A stretch of DNA of 30,925 nucleotides, from assembly GCA_964431545.1 (NCBI GenBank), contig CAYSLC010000038.1, positions 1-30,925 of the forward strand, given 5' to 3'. This stretch comes from CAYSLC01 sp964431545. GTDB taxonomy: Bacteria > Desulfobacterota > Desulfobacteria > Desulfobacterales > JAABSP01. The position numbers were made by a program, and so were the translations under genes. Positions within the stretch are counted from its first letter, which is position 1. Each line of letters starts with the position of its first letter. Positions 7,369-16,289 of the stretch are shown here, one piece after another. The notes beneath the pieces were generated by a model. It did not search any database. It was not told the DNA's origin and worked only from the letters and a program-made list of their open reading frames with translations.

Positions 7369-9996
7369 CTATGCCACATCGAAGCGGAAGCCGTCATCCT
7401 CCACTGCGACCTGGACCCGCTTCAATTGCTGCCCCTCCCCCATCCGGGACAACATCTCCTTCGACATTTCCGGCAACAAGGTATTGGTGAGAATATGATC
7501 CACGTTCCGGGCCCCGCTGTCCACTTCGGTACACCGCCCGGCAATGGCGGCGACCAATTCCTCGTCATAGACAAAGGCGATGTTCCGGTTATCCGCCATC
7601 CGCTTGGCGATGCGATCCAGTTTGAGCTTGACGATTCGCTGCATATTGTCATCGGTGATGGGAAAATACGGAACGATTTTGAGCCGTCCGAGAAACGCCG
7701 GTTTGAAATGCTTCTGAAGCTCCGGGCGCAACATTTCAGCGAGTCCGGCTGCATCGGGTCGGGTCTCCTCGTCGGCACATACATTCATGATAAGGTCGGT
7801 ACCCAGGTTGGAGGTCATGGTGATCAACGTGTTTTTGAAATCAATCTGACGTCCCTCGCCATCCTCCATGACGCCCTTGTCGAACACCTGATAGAACAAC
7901 TCGGTCACATCCGCGTGGGCCTTTTCGATCTCGTCCATCAAGACCACGCTGTAAGGGCGTCGGCGGACAGCCTCCGTGAGCACCCCGCCTTCGCCGTATC
8001 CCACATAGCCCGGAGGCGAACCCTTCAGGCTCGACACCGTGTGGGCCTCCTGGTATTCGGACATGTTGATGGTGATCAGATTCTGTTCGCCGCCGTACAG
8101 AAGTTCCGACAGGGCCAGGGCCGTTTCGGTTTTGCCCACCCCGCTGGGCCCCACCATCAGGAGAACCGCCGTGGGTTTGGAAGGATCTTCAATGCCGGCA
8201 TGGGCGGTCTGGACCATCTGGGCGATGGCCGTCAATGCGTGGTCCTGCCCGATGATCCGATGGCCCAGCTTTTCTTCCAGGTTCAGGACGGTGTCGATCT
8301 CGTCGGTCATCATCCGCCCGGTAGGGATGCCGGTCCATCCCGAGATGACCTCGGAGACGATATGGCTGTCCACCGCGATCTGGATCATGGGCGCCGCGCC
8401 CTGAAGTGCCGCCAATTCGGCCTCGAGGTCCCTCAACCGCGCCTGTTTCCCAGCCAGCGCCAGCCCGTCCCCTTGACTGGCTTGCTGGATCTCCTGCTGG
8501 AGTTTCAGGATCTCTTCCGCTGCCGCCAATTCCTGCCGCCATTGGTCGTTCAGGCCGGAAAGTTCTTCCTGGACCGACGTTTTCTCGGCTTCCAGGGACG
8601 CCATACGGTCGCCATGGTCCCGGCCCATCAGCACTTCACGATTCAGAAGCGTCCATTCACGATCGATTTGGGCGATTCGGCGGTTGGCCGCCTCAATGGG
8701 CGGCGGCACCGTGTTGAGGCCGATGGCCACCCGGGCGCAGGCCGTATCGAGCACGCTCACGGCCTTATCCGGGAGATGCCGCCCGGAAAGATACCGGTGG
8801 GAGAGGCGGACCGCATCCAGCAATGCGGCGTCCGTTGTCATGACCTTGTGATGGGCTTCGAGAAAGGGGGCGATGGCGCGCATCATGACCAGACAGTTGT
8901 TCTCATCGGGCTCTTCAATTTTCACCACCTGAAACCGGCGGGTCAGGGCGGCGTCTTTTTCAAAATACTTTTTATACTCGGCCCAGGTGGTGGCCGCAAT
9001 GGTTCTCAGCTCTCCACGGGCCAGGGCCGGCTTGAGTAAATTCGCCGCATCGCCCGACCCGGCCGCCCCTCCGGCGCCGATGAGGGTATGGGCTTCGTCG
9101 ATAAAAAGGATGATGGGGACTGGCGATGCCTTGACGTCTTCGATAACGGATTTAAGCCGGTTCTCGAATTCGCCTTTGACCCCTGCACCCGCCTGGAGAA
9201 GCCCCAGGTCCAGGGTATGAAGGGCCACGTTTTTCAATGGTTCAGGGACGTCCCCCTGGACGATTCGGAGAGCGAATCCCTCCACCACCGCGGTTTTCCC
9301 CACGCCGGCCTCTCCGGTGAGGATAGGATTGTTTTGCCGCCGCCGAATAAGGATGTCGGCCATTTGACGGATCTCCGTATCCCGGCCAAGCACCGGATCG
9401 ATCTCACCTTTTCGGGCCCGGTCCGTCAAATTGATGGTGTATTGGTCCAATGCGCGAGAGCCGCCCGGAGAAGGCCGCCCGGTAGGGACCTCTGCATCCG
9501 TTTTGGCGACGTCGCCCGCCACAGCTTCCGCCGATCCGGCGGTCAGATCGCCGAGATGATCACTCAGGGTTTCCACGGAAATGCGTTTGAGCGAATCGGC
9601 GCTGGCCGTCAGCATCCGTGCCATCTTCTCGTCTTTTAGCAGTGCCAGCAGCACATGTCCGGAACGGATTTGCGGAGCGCCGTAATCCAGCGAGGCCAGC
9701 AACCAGGCATCCTGAATGGTATCCGGGATGTGGGGGGACAGGGCCGGCGTTCGAGCATTCCCGGTTTTGAAATGCTCCATGGCCCGGGTCAAATCGGCCG
9801 CCAGGTGGGCCTCATTGATTTCGAAATACCGAAGGATCTTCTGAAGGTCGGTGTTGTCGATATCGAGGAGTTTGAGTAAAAAATGTTCCACATCCACTTC
9901 ATAATGGGTCTGGGACAAACAGAGCCCGGCGGCGGATTCCAGGGCTTGCCGGCAAGGCGGGTTCATTTTTCCAATGAGCGATTTGATATTGGGCAT
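7369..9996 (-). CDS. clpV: T6SS sheath-disassembly AAA+ ATPase ClpV / TssH
   Basis: A Hsp100/ClpB-type hexameric unfoldase that recycles contracted TssB/C sheath. With the start at 9996 (MPNIKSLIGKMNPPCRQALESAA) the protein has 875 residues, normal for ClpV. An N-terminal Clp-N domain carries the family-typical LCLSQTHYEVDVEHFLLKLL. AAA1 has Walker A GEAGVGKT (about 228-235) and Walker B ILFIDEAHT. A coiled-coil middle domain (about 435-530) follows. AAA2 has Walker A GPSGVGKT (about 616-623), pore loop GSPPGYVGYGEGG and Walker B VVLMDEIEKAH. The ATG at 9996 is preferred over an in-frame ATG nine codons upstream because GGAGG sits 6 nt before it and the ClpV family begins here. It lies downstream of tssG across a 162-bp gap and upstream of the methyltransferase. 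Confidence 0.97.
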   Translation of the reverse strand: MPNIKSLIGKMNPPCRQALESAAGLCLSQTHYEVDVEHFLLKLLDIDNTDLQKILRYFEINEAHLAADLTRAMEHFKTGNARTPALSPHIPDTIQDAWLLASLDYGAPQIRSGHVLLALLKDEKMARMLTASADSLKRISVETLSDHLGDLTAGSAEAVAGDVAKTDAEVPTGRPSPGGSRALDQYTINLTDRARKGEIDPVLGRDTEIRQMADILIRRRQNNPILTGEAGVGKTAVVEGFALRIVQGDVPEPLKNVALHTLDLGLLQAGAGVKGEFENRLKSVIEDVKASPVPIILFIDEAHTLIGAGGAAGSGDAANLLKPALARGELRTIAATTWAEYKKYFEKDAALTRRFQVVKIEEPDENNCLVMMRAIAPFLEAHHKVMTTDAALLDAVRLSHRYLSGRHLPDKAVSVLDTACARVAIGLNTVPPPIEAANRRIAQIDREWTLLNREVLMGRDHGDRMASLEAEKTSVQEELSGLNDQWRQELAAAEEILKLQQEIQQASQGDGLALAGKQARLRDLEAELAALQGAAPMIQIAVDSHIVSEVISGWTGIPTGRMMTDEIDTVLNLEEKLGHRIIGQDHALTAIAQMVQTAHAGIEDPSKPTAVLLMVGPSGVGKTETALALSELLYGGEQNLITINMSEYQEAHTVSSLKGSPPGYVGYGEGGVLTEAVRRRPYSVVLMDEIEKAHADVTELFYQVFDKGVMEDGEGRQIDFKNTLITMTSNLGTDLIMNVCADEETRPDAAGLAEMLRPELQKHFKPAFLGRLKIVPYFPITDDNMQRIVKLKLDRIAKRMADNRNIAFVYDEELVAAIAGRCTEVDSGARNVDHILTNTLLPEMSKEMLSRMGEGQQLKRVQVAVEDDGFRFDVA

Positions 9997-10002
9997 GCCT
10001 GG

Positions 10003-10007
10003 CCTCC
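10003..10007 (-). promoter_or_regulatory. Ribosome binding site deciding the clpV start
   Basis: GGAGG on the minus strand, 6 nt upstream of the ATG at 9996-9994. The longer in-frame ATG at 10023 lacks such a site. Confidence 0.8.
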
Positions 10008-10073
10008 ATTTCATGGTCAACATTCATCGTTACAGCACCGGGACGAACCGGACGCTGATGGAAGGATCTTTTG

Positions 10074-10096
10074 CCGTCCGTCTTGACAGCGGACGG
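10074..10096. repeat. Hairpin in the tssG-clpV gap
   Basis: CCGTCCG (10074-10080) and CGGACGG (10090-10096) are perfect 7-bp arms around a 9-nt loop in the 162-bp gap between tssG and clpV. There is no U-run after it on either strand, so it is more likely an mRNA structure (processing or stability) than a terminator. Confidence 0.45.
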
Positions 10097-10158
10097 TTGA
10101 CGTCAGCATGGCGAATCGGCCGCGTGGTAATCCGGAGGAACGCCCCGGCGACCACCGG

Positions 10159-11166
10159 CTAAAACGTCACATAAGGATCTTCGGGATGCCGATATTCCGG
10201 GTGTTTCGTCCATGCGGACCACCCCAACAGGGCGGGGGACGTATCATCGCCCAAAACGCAGTTCGGCACCGCTTCTTTTTCTAAAATGACCCAGATTTCG
10301 AACTCATATTCGATGCCCACCATGTATCGAACCAGGGAAATCACCGGTCCGAACAGATCCCCCGTGGGGAGAAACCGGCGAAAGGCGTTGTAGGGCATGG
10401 GACCCAGCTTCACTCGGAATTTGGTCTGCCGTTCCCAGAAATAGCTCCCGCACACCGTATCCTCCCCCAACCGGCTGTTGGCCATGCCCACCTGGGTCCT
10501 GTCCTCCTCGCTCAAGAGCAACATCCGTTCGATGAAGGGGTCGATGCTGGCCGGAACGCCGCTCAGATACGTCGCTGCTGCTTCGATCATTTCGGCGGAG
10601 GCCACCGGACGCGCCAGTAGCCCGCAATAAAAAATCAGGGATTCTTCCGGCAATCCGATTCGGTGGTGGAGGCCAGGCGTACCGAGGCCGATGAGGGACA
10701 TCAGGTATCCGGACAACCGGTCGTCGCCCCCGACTTCGTAGTTTTCCGGGAATCGGTATTTTTTCCAGGCCAGGTAAAACAGGGAAATGAGCCGGTGGTG
10801 AAACACATCGAAAAAATCGGCCATGGGGGAATTGTTTTTCCGATCTTTCTCGATGGCCATTTCATTGTACCAGTTGGGGAGAAGGCCGGAAGGACCGATC
10901 AGCCCGAGGAACGGTATCGTCATTTTGACGGGTTCCTCTTCGCCGGCGGAGGTCAGGGATGAAATATCACTGGGGGGAAAGACGAACCCGGGTTTGACCG
11001 AAAACCTCACCGGCTCTTCGGCCGGCTTCACGGCGCCGCCGATGGGCCGCCGGCCCTGTGACAACACCTCCAGGAGATGAACGGCTTTGAAAAACGAAAA
11101 CCGGTAGAACTCTTGCAGCAGGCGGTCGACTATAGAAGAATATGGCTGCCGCTTCTGGGCGCCCAC
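10159..11166 (-). CDS. tssG: T6SS baseplate subunit TssG
   Basis: TssG (ImpH/VasB family) joins TssF, TssK and TssE in the baseplate wedge. The 335 residues start with the family-like region YSSIVDRLLQEFYRFSFFKAVHLLE and continue with PVRFSVKPGFVFPPSDI and TIPFLGLIGPSGLLPNWYNEM, strongly typical of TssG. It starts at a GTG (11166) preceded by AGGGAGGAGGT about 10 nt upstream. The first 37 nt overlap the end of tssF, suggesting translational coupling and the usual stoichiometric TssF/TssG production. Confidence 0.95.
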   Translation of the reverse strand: MGAQKRQPYSSIVDRLLQEFYRFSFFKAVHLLEVLSQGRRPIGGAVKPAEEPVRFSVKPGFVFPPSDISSLTSAGEEEPVKMTIPFLGLIGPSGLLPNWYNEMAIEKDRKNNSPMADFFDVFHHRLISLFYLAWKKYRFPENYEVGGDDRLSGYLMSLIGLGTPGLHHRIGLPEESLIFYCGLLARPVASAEMIEAAATYLSGVPASIDPFIERMLLLSEEDRTQVGMANSRLGEDTVCGSYFWERQTKFRVKLGPMPYNAFRRFLPTGDLFGPVISLVRYMVGIEYEFEIWVILEKEAVPNCVLGDDTSPALLGWSAWTKHPEYRHPEDPYVTF

Positions 11167-12935
11167 TTTTTAAGGACCTCCTCCCTCTGAATCGTTTTAA
11201 CGACCAGTTGGATGAATGCATTCACGGACACATATTGTCCCAGAAACTGTTCCAAAACAGAAGCAAATAAAAACAGTCCAGCCCCCCTGAATTTTTCCTC
11301 GTCCAGCGTCAGCGTCGCTTCCACGCCCCGGCAAAAGGACCGGCCGATCCGGCGCGTTGTATGGCGCGAGGAAAGGCCAACTATGCCGTCGATCTGCTGG
11401 CGGGTAGCCGGGTTGTCCCTGAAATCGTACAAACGAAGCATTTCCCGGAGGGCCTCTTCTCCGCCGTCGACCAGGGAAAGGTAATTCAACGACAAGTGAG
11501 AGATCAGACGCCACTGGAGTCCGCCGCTCATGAACGGCCTGCGGGTCTGGGTCGGCTTTACCAGGCTGGAAATCCGCCCCACCGGCGCCGGAAGTTCCAG
11601 ATCGAAATCCCCGCCCGGATCGCCGAAGGGCAGACGACCGGGCAGATTGCGGTTGGTGCAGGTGGTATGGACCGTGATGATCTCGGCGCCCGGATCCGTG
11701 GGCTTGAGATTGTTGTCGGCAAACGAGAGGAATACATCCGAACCGTCATCTCCCTTTTTCTCGGAAGCCCGACGCGTCAGATGCCAGAAGGCCCGACTGG
11801 CTCTGCCTTCCACCACGTCGATATGGTGCCGTATGGAATAAAACGGCCGATAATCCACGCTCTCCCCCCCTCCATCGGCGGAGACGGACGTGACCCTGTC
11901 GATACTGTAGACCTCGGTGGCCTCCTGACGGCGGACATCGGGAATCACGAGGTACTCCGTTTTTCGGCGGTCCAGCCGGATAGGTTCGGCGATCCGCTGG
12001 AAAAGATTCACCGCCGGGGTGGTGTGGAGGCAGAAGGTCTCCCGATCGATGGGCAAGGTCGACTTGGCGGATCGATTGAGGTAAAAACGGAGGGCGATGG
12101 TATCCGTGAGTTGATATTTTTTAAGTGCATCCAGCCCCTGCAGGTCAAAAAACAGAAATTTTTCCGGGAAGCAGAAGTATTCGAAGAGCAGCAAATAGCC
12201 GGGGAACGACCGCTCGGAATAGGGCAGCATCGCCTCATTCCGGTCGAATCCCACCGGTCGGATGCCCTCCAGAGGGAGCGGGAGCCGACAGGTTCCCCCG
12301 TCCACCGTCTGTCCCTCCACTTCCACGTGGCAGACATTGTTGAAGATCAGTTCGTAAAGGTGAAACACATGCTGGTGCTGGCCGTGCAGGAAAAACCGTA
12401 ACCCCTCCCATTCAATTTCCGAAAACCCCAGTTCGTTAACTGTTTTCAGATGGATCGTGATCACTTCCCTGGCATCGCGCACCCGTCTGATCGGTTCCCG
12501 GAGATCGGCGCCGGTCACCTCTACGGGCCAGAGATCCACGGGCTGGCTGGTAAGGAACTGGCAGTTCCCGCCCTTCACGGGTTTGGAAAACAGGGGGGTA
12601 TGAGCATGGATGCGGTATCCGGCAGGGGAAATATTCTGCCGGATCACTTCAAATTTGACGACGGTCATGGACGGGACCGGCCGGGTGTAATGGGGATAAG
12701 CGATATTGAATATCGATTCGGTGATTTCGGGCAGGTGGTCGTCAATCTTTTTGTGGATCCGGCCGCTGATGAGGGCGAACGCTTCGATCAACCGCTCGGT
12801 ATGGGGGTCGTCGCATGCATCCGCTTCCAAAAGCAACCTTCCGGCGATTTTAGGGTATTTGGCAGCAAACTCCGCCCCCATCTCGCGGATGAACGTCAAT
12901 TCCCGTTCATAATAGTTGAGTAGCTGGTCTTCCAT
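11130..12935 (-). CDS. tssF: T6SS baseplate subunit TssF
   Basis: TssF (ImpG/VasA) is the large wedge protein that, two copies per TssG, recruits TssK and contacts Hcp/VgrG. The 601 residues begin MEDQLLNYYERELTFIREMGAEFAAKYPKIAGRL, a textbook TssF N-terminus, followed by DPHTERLIEAFALISGRI and the PEITESIFNIAYPHYTRPVPSM segment. The ATG at 12935 is preferred to an adjacent in-frame TTG one codon upstream. It sits 21 bp after tssE and overlaps tssG, so E-F-G form one baseplate sub-operon. Confidence 0.96.
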   Translation of the reverse strand: MEDQLLNYYERELTFIREMGAEFAAKYPKIAGRLLLEADACDDPHTERLIEAFALISGRIHKKIDDHLPEITESIFNIAYPHYTRPVPSMTVVKFEVIRQNISPAGYRIHAHTPLFSKPVKGGNCQFLTSQPVDLWPVEVTGADLREPIRRVRDAREVITIHLKTVNELGFSEIEWEGLRFFLHGQHQHVFHLYELIFNNVCHVEVEGQTVDGGTCRLPLPLEGIRPVGFDRNEAMLPYSERSFPGYLLLFEYFCFPEKFLFFDLQGLDALKKYQLTDTIALRFYLNRSAKSTLPIDRETFCLHTTPAVNLFQRIAEPIRLDRRKTEYLVIPDVRRQEATEVYSIDRVTSVSADGGGESVDYRPFYSIRHHIDVVEGRASRAFWHLTRRASEKKGDDGSDVFLSFADNNLKPTDPGAEIITVHTTCTNRNLPGRLPFGDPGGDFDLELPAPVGRISSLVKPTQTRRPFMSGGLQWRLISHLSLNYLSLVDGGEEALREMLRLYDFRDNPATRQQIDGIVGLSSRHTTRRIGRSFCRGVEATLTLDEEKFRGAGLFLFASVLEQFLGQYVSVNAFIQLVVKTIQREEVLKKWAPRSGSHILL

Positions 12936-12956
12936 CAATCCATGTCCGGGGACGCA

Positions 12957-13433
12957 TCACTCCTTGACGATATATTCGCATCGCTTCGCATCGAAATAGG
13001 TATCAAATTCTACGGGCTCCAACAGGGGTTGGACATCCAGAACGCCGCTGATCCGGAATTGCAGAGCCCGCGTATTGTCCTGCTGCTCACTCAACCGGAC
13101 GGCGACGTTTTTCAGCCTGGGCTCGAATTTTAAAATCGCTTGTTCGATTTCCCGCCGCAGGTTCCGTTTCACAAAAGGGCTGGCCGGATTCTCGGCGGAA
13201 TAATCCGGTATCCCGTATGCAAGCAGGGAATTGTCGAGTTCCTCGCTCTCTTTAGACGCCAGCAATAGCGACCGTCGGGTATTCAGCAGGTTTTCAATAT
13301 CCCGTATCAACCACTCCTTGATCTGCTTGACGCCGATCCTCCGGTAATGCACCGGGCCCTCTACGGGCGTTTGCTCATCGTCAATGAGCCGATCCAAAAG
13401 AGACGGTTGGAGATAGTCTTCCTTTACAGCCAT
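12957..13433 (-). CDS. tssE: T6SS baseplate subunit TssE (gp25-like)
   Basis: A 158-residue T4 gp25-like protein that initiates sheath assembly at the baseplate. Recognisable segments are PSLLDRLIDDE near the start, IKEWLIRDIENLLNTRR, LDNSLLAYGIPDYS and the C-terminal REIEQAILKFEPRLKNVAVRL, the conserved gp25 'I...EPR' helix. The AGGA before the ATG is almost adjacent to it, so translation may rely partly on mRNA structure. It follows hcp by 133 bp, a gap containing a hairpin. Confidence 0.93.
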   Translation of the reverse strand: MAVKEDYLQPSLLDRLIDDEQTPVEGPVHYRRIGVKQIKEWLIRDIENLLNTRRSLLLASKESEELDNSLLAYGIPDYSAENPASPFVKRNLRREIEQAILKFEPRLKNVAVRLSEQQDNTRALQFRISGVLDVQPLLEPVEFDTYFDAKRCEYIVKE

Positions 13434-13525
13434 TCCTGAAGCAATACGGCGGCGTTATGGCCGTTTCCGGCAATCCGTTCGCGCCAGTTCGAATCGGTGA
13501 AAATGCAAAACGGTTCTGGTTTGGC

Positions 13526-13553
13526 GCCGGGCAAAAGCGGGGTTTCACCCGGC
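13526..13553. terminator. Hairpin downstream of hcp (possible partial terminator or processing site)
   Basis: GCCGGG (13526-13531) and CCCGGC (13548-13553) pair around a 16-nt loop whose inner AAA/TTT could extend the stem. It sits about 15-40 nt after the hcp stop. No poly-U follows, so full intrinsic termination is not supported; a 3' stabilising structure for the abundant hcp message is likelier. Confidence 0.35.
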
Positions 13554-13566
13554 AAGGCGTCGTTCT

Positions 13567-14061
13567 TCAGCCTCCCTTGTTCTCATGGAGGCTCCAGTTG
13601 TGTTCAATGGTGCCTTTTTTCGCGCCCGTCTTGTGGTCGGTCTCATTATAGGTCCAGGTGATTTTGCCGTAGCCGAAAGAAACCGTTTCAGTCGGCAAAT
13701 CGTCGGCCCCGGCGGATCCATTCGGCTGAACGGATGTAACGATGGCATCTTCCAATTTGTAAACCATATAGACTTCTTTGTTACCCCCGGCGCGGCACAG
13801 TTCCAGCTTGACCTCCTTTATGTGCTTGCCGTCGCTGCAATAAAGGTTCAACTTGGGGGATGCTTTGTCCAGTGACTTCTCGACCGTCAAATCCTGGTGG
13901 TCGCACCTTTCCGCGCTACGCCCGCCGCCGCTGCTGACCGAACCCGAGGACAATTGACTGACGCCGTGACTGTAGGACAACACCTCGATCCAGTCTTTGT
14001 GCTTGTCGTCGGTGGATTCACCCGGAATGCCATCAATTTTCAGAAACGCATCAAACGCCAT
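13567..14061 (-). CDS. hcp: Hcp / TssD tube protein
   Basis: Hcp hexamers stack into the secreted inner tube and also chaperone small effectors. The 164 residues match the Hcp1 family: MAFDAFLKIDGIPGES at the N-terminus, WIEVLSYSHGVSQ, and the C-terminal strand region SFGYGKITWTYNETDHKTGAKKG. The start is fixed by AGGAGGG a few bases upstream of the ATG at 14061, the strongest Shine-Dalgarno in the window, fitting high expression. It is bracketed by hairpins on both sides (14097-14138 and 13526-13553). Confidence 0.97.
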   Translation of the reverse strand: MAFDAFLKIDGIPGESTDDKHKDWIEVLSYSHGVSQLSSGSVSSGGGRSAERCDHQDLTVEKSLDKASPKLNLYCSDGKHIKEVKLELCRAGGNKEVYMVYKLEDAIVTSVQPNGSAGADDLPTETVSFGYGKITWTYNETDHKTGAKKGTIEHNWSLHENKGG

Positions 14062-14096
14062 GGTAAAACCCTCCTCATATTAGTGTGTTTTTACTG

Positions 14097-14138
14097 AAAA
14101 GGGGCGATAGGGCATCCGCATGCCGGGAGCGGCGCCCC
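14097..14138 (-). terminator. Hairpin plus U-tract between tssC and hcp
   Basis: On the minus strand GGGGCG pairs with CGCCCC (plus coordinates 14133-14138 and 14101-14106), enclosing a second small stem GGCAT/ATGCC. It is immediately followed by TTTTCAG. This lies in the 127-bp gap after the tssC stop, so it may attenuate read-through from the tagJ-tssA-B-C unit into hcp. The U-run is only four long. Confidence 0.45.
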
Positions 14139-14188
14139 AGGCCCTGTCACGATCTGAATATTTCTCTCGTTCCGACATTCCTCTCGCT

Positions 14189-15685
14189 TTACCCCTTGGC
14201 CGGGGGCGGCAAATCCGAAACCAAACGAAGCGAAACGGTCAGTTCATCCAGCTGGAAATGGGGCTTCATAAACGCCACAGCCCTGTAGACCCCCGGCTTT
14301 CCAGGGACTTCCGCCACATCCACCCGGGCCTCCCGAAGAGGGTATTTGGCCTTGGCTTCCTGTCCGGCATCGTCGTCCAGAAGAACATAATTGCTGATCC
14401 ACCGGTTCAGATAATCTTCTGCATTCTGCCGGGTCATAAAACTGCCGATTTTGTCACGCATCATCGCTTTCAGATAATGGGCGAACCGGGAAACCGCCAA
14501 TATGTATTGGAGCTGGGAGGAAAGCCGTGCGTTGGCATTGGCGAAATCGGTGTCGTAGACTTTGGGTTTGTTGGTCGTTTGGGTGCTAAAAAACGCAGCG
14601 TAATCGGTTCCTTTGCAATGGATGAGGGGAATGAATCCCAAATCGGCCAGCTCTTTTTCCCGTCGGTCCGTAATGGCGATCTCGGTAGGGCATTTCAGCG
14701 CCACATCCCCCTCGTCGGTTTTAAACGTATGGGTCGGCAGTCCGCTTACCAGACCGCCGCCTTCGACACCCCGGATGGCCGCGCACCAACTGTATTTGGC
14801 AAAGGCATCGGTCAGGCGCGAACCCAGGGCCCATGCGGCGTTGGTCCACAAATATTTGCTGTGGTCGGTCCCGTCCACTTCTTCTTCGAAACTGAAGGCC
14901 TCCACCGGAACACTGGCCTGTCCATAGGGGAGACGTCCCAGCACATGGGGCAATGTGAGCGCCACATATCGGGAATCTTCGGAATCCCGGAAAGATTTCC
15001 ATTTGGCATATTCCACACTTTGAAACGTCTTGGCGAGGTCCCTTGGGTTGCCGAGTTCCGCATAGCTGTCCATATTGAACAGCTGCGGGGCGGCCGCCGA
15101 GATAAACGGCGCGTGGGCCGACGCCGCCACGTGGGACAATTCCTCGAGAAGGCTCAGGTCCTGGGGATGGTTGCTGAACTCGTAATCCCCGATCAGGGCC
15201 CCATAGGCGGCCCCGCCGAACATGCCAAACTCTTCTTCATATACCTTTTTAAAAAGAGCCGACTGGTCGAATTCCGGGGCTTTTTCGAAATCTTTCAGCA
15301 GATCTTTTTTAGAGGCGTTCATCACCCGGATCTTCATTCGTTCTCCGGTCTCGCTGTTGTGCACCAAATAATGGAGCCCCCGCCAGGAGGCTTCCAACTG
15401 CTGGAATTCATCCGCGTGCATCACTTCGTTGAGTTGGTCGGAAATCAGCTTGTCGATTTGCGCGATGCGCGCATTGACCATGGCCTCGGTATCATTGGAG
15501 ACCGTCATGGCCCCTTCCATGATCTGCGAGACGAACTCCCCGATCAGATCCTTGGCCCTGGACTCCTGCGTCTTTTCCCGGGCCATGCGTCCTTCCGTGA
15601 TGATGCGGTCCAGAAGGCTCTGTTCTTCCGTGGTTTCTTCAGTCTGGGCAGCCTCTGCCTGCGCCGCCTGTTCATTTTCCGCCAT
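14189..15685 (-). CDS. tssC: T6SS contractile sheath large subunit TssC
   Basis: TssC (VipB) pairs with TssB to build the contractile sheath. The 498-residue protein begins MAENEQAAQAEAAQ. The ATG at 15685 is preferred to a longer in-frame start overlapping tssB because AGGAGG lies 4 nt upstream and the TssC family starts here. Hallmarks are LEASWRGLHYLVHNSETGERMKIRV, FGMFGGAAYGALIGDYEF, LPHVLGRLPYG and the C-terminal FMKPHFQLDELTVSLRLV. It lies 13 bp downstream of tssB. Confidence 0.97.
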   Translation of the reverse strand: MAENEQAAQAEAAQTEETTEEQSLLDRIITEGRMAREKTQESRAKDLIGEFVSQIMEGAMTVSNDTEAMVNARIAQIDKLISDQLNEVMHADEFQQLEASWRGLHYLVHNSETGERMKIRVMNASKKDLLKDFEKAPEFDQSALFKKVYEEEFGMFGGAAYGALIGDYEFSNHPQDLSLLEELSHVAASAHAPFISAAAPQLFNMDSYAELGNPRDLAKTFQSVEYAKWKSFRDSEDSRYVALTLPHVLGRLPYGQASVPVEAFSFEEEVDGTDHSKYLWTNAAWALGSRLTDAFAKYSWCAAIRGVEGGGLVSGLPTHTFKTDEGDVALKCPTEIAITDRREKELADLGFIPLIHCKGTDYAAFFSTQTTNKPKVYDTDFANANARLSSQLQYILAVSRFAHYLKAMMRDKIGSFMTRQNAEDYLNRWISNYVLLDDDAGQEAKAKYPLREARVDVAEVPGKPGVYRAVAFMKPHFQLDELTVSLRLVSDLPPPAKG

Positions 15686-15698
15686 GTGGCCTCCTGTT

Positions 15699-16226
15699 TT
15701 ATTCGGCGCTTTCAGAGTCGTCGCTCTTTTCCACGCCGGCTTCCTGGCCCAGTTTCTGCAGGGAGTCGGTATTGGCAATCACATCCTGGAGCAACTCTTC
15801 CAAGCGGTCGTTACCGTCCAATTTCGCCAACAGATCGGAAAGGCGTCTTCTGGTTTCAACCAGTTTGCGAAGGGGCGATATCTGTTCGGCCACCTTCTCC
15901 GGATGGAAATCGTCCATGGATTTGAACCGCAGTTCCACCGCCATTTTCGTATCGTCATCCGTCAGCTTGTTGTCCACCTTGTAGGCCAACCGCGGTTTCA
16001 TGCCTTCCAGCACATTGTTGAAATTATCCCTGTCGATCTCGATGAATTTCCGGTCCTTCAGTTTTGGAAGGGGCTCGTCGGGCTTGCCGGACAAGTCCGA
16101 GAGAACGCCGACGACAAAAGGGATCTCTTTCATGTCAATGGCGTCCCCTATTTCCACATCGTAGGTGATATGGACCCGCGGGGACCGGACCCGATCAAGG
16201 GTGTGCTGCGTACTTTCTCTTGCCAT
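15699..16226 (-). CDS. tssB: T6SS contractile sheath small subunit TssB
   Basis: TssB (VipA), 175 residues, forms the sheath protomer with TssC. Characteristic segments are RSPRVHITYDVEIGDAI, IPFVVGVLSDLSGKP, LKDRKFIEIDRDNFNNVL and LRKLVETRRRLSDLLAKLDGND. GGAGGG lies 4 nt before the ATG at 16226. In systems with TagJ, as here, the ClpV contact can be partly taken over by TagJ, which binds TssB; that is family knowledge. Confidence 0.97.
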   Translation of the reverse strand: MARESTQHTLDRVRSPRVHITYDVEIGDAIDMKEIPFVVGVLSDLSGKPDEPLPKLKDRKFIEIDRDNFNNVLEGMKPRLAYKVDNKLTDDDTKMAVELRFKSMDDFHPEKVAEQISPLRKLVETRRRLSDLLAKLDGNDRLEELLQDVIANTDSLQKLGQEAGVEKSDDSESAE

Positions 16227-16289
16227 TGCGCCCTCCTGGTGTTTTGCGATTGGACCGGCACTTTTCAGCCCGGCCCGTTATCATCGGTT

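Noticed and set aside
7426..9039. 537-codon plus-strand open frame
   Set aside because: It lies fully antisense to clpV, whose motifs are unambiguous; no recognisable protein features.
9997..10023. Longer clpV start (ATG at 10023)
   Set aside because: The ribosome binding site GGAGG lies within this extension, 6 nt before the ATG at 9996, and family similarity starts at the latter.
15686..15778. Longer tssC start overlapping tssB
   Set aside because: The extra residues are the tssB C-terminus read in another frame; AGGAGG supports the start at 15685.
14120..15925. 601-codon plus-strand open frame
   Set aside because: Antisense to tssC/tssB; no domain.
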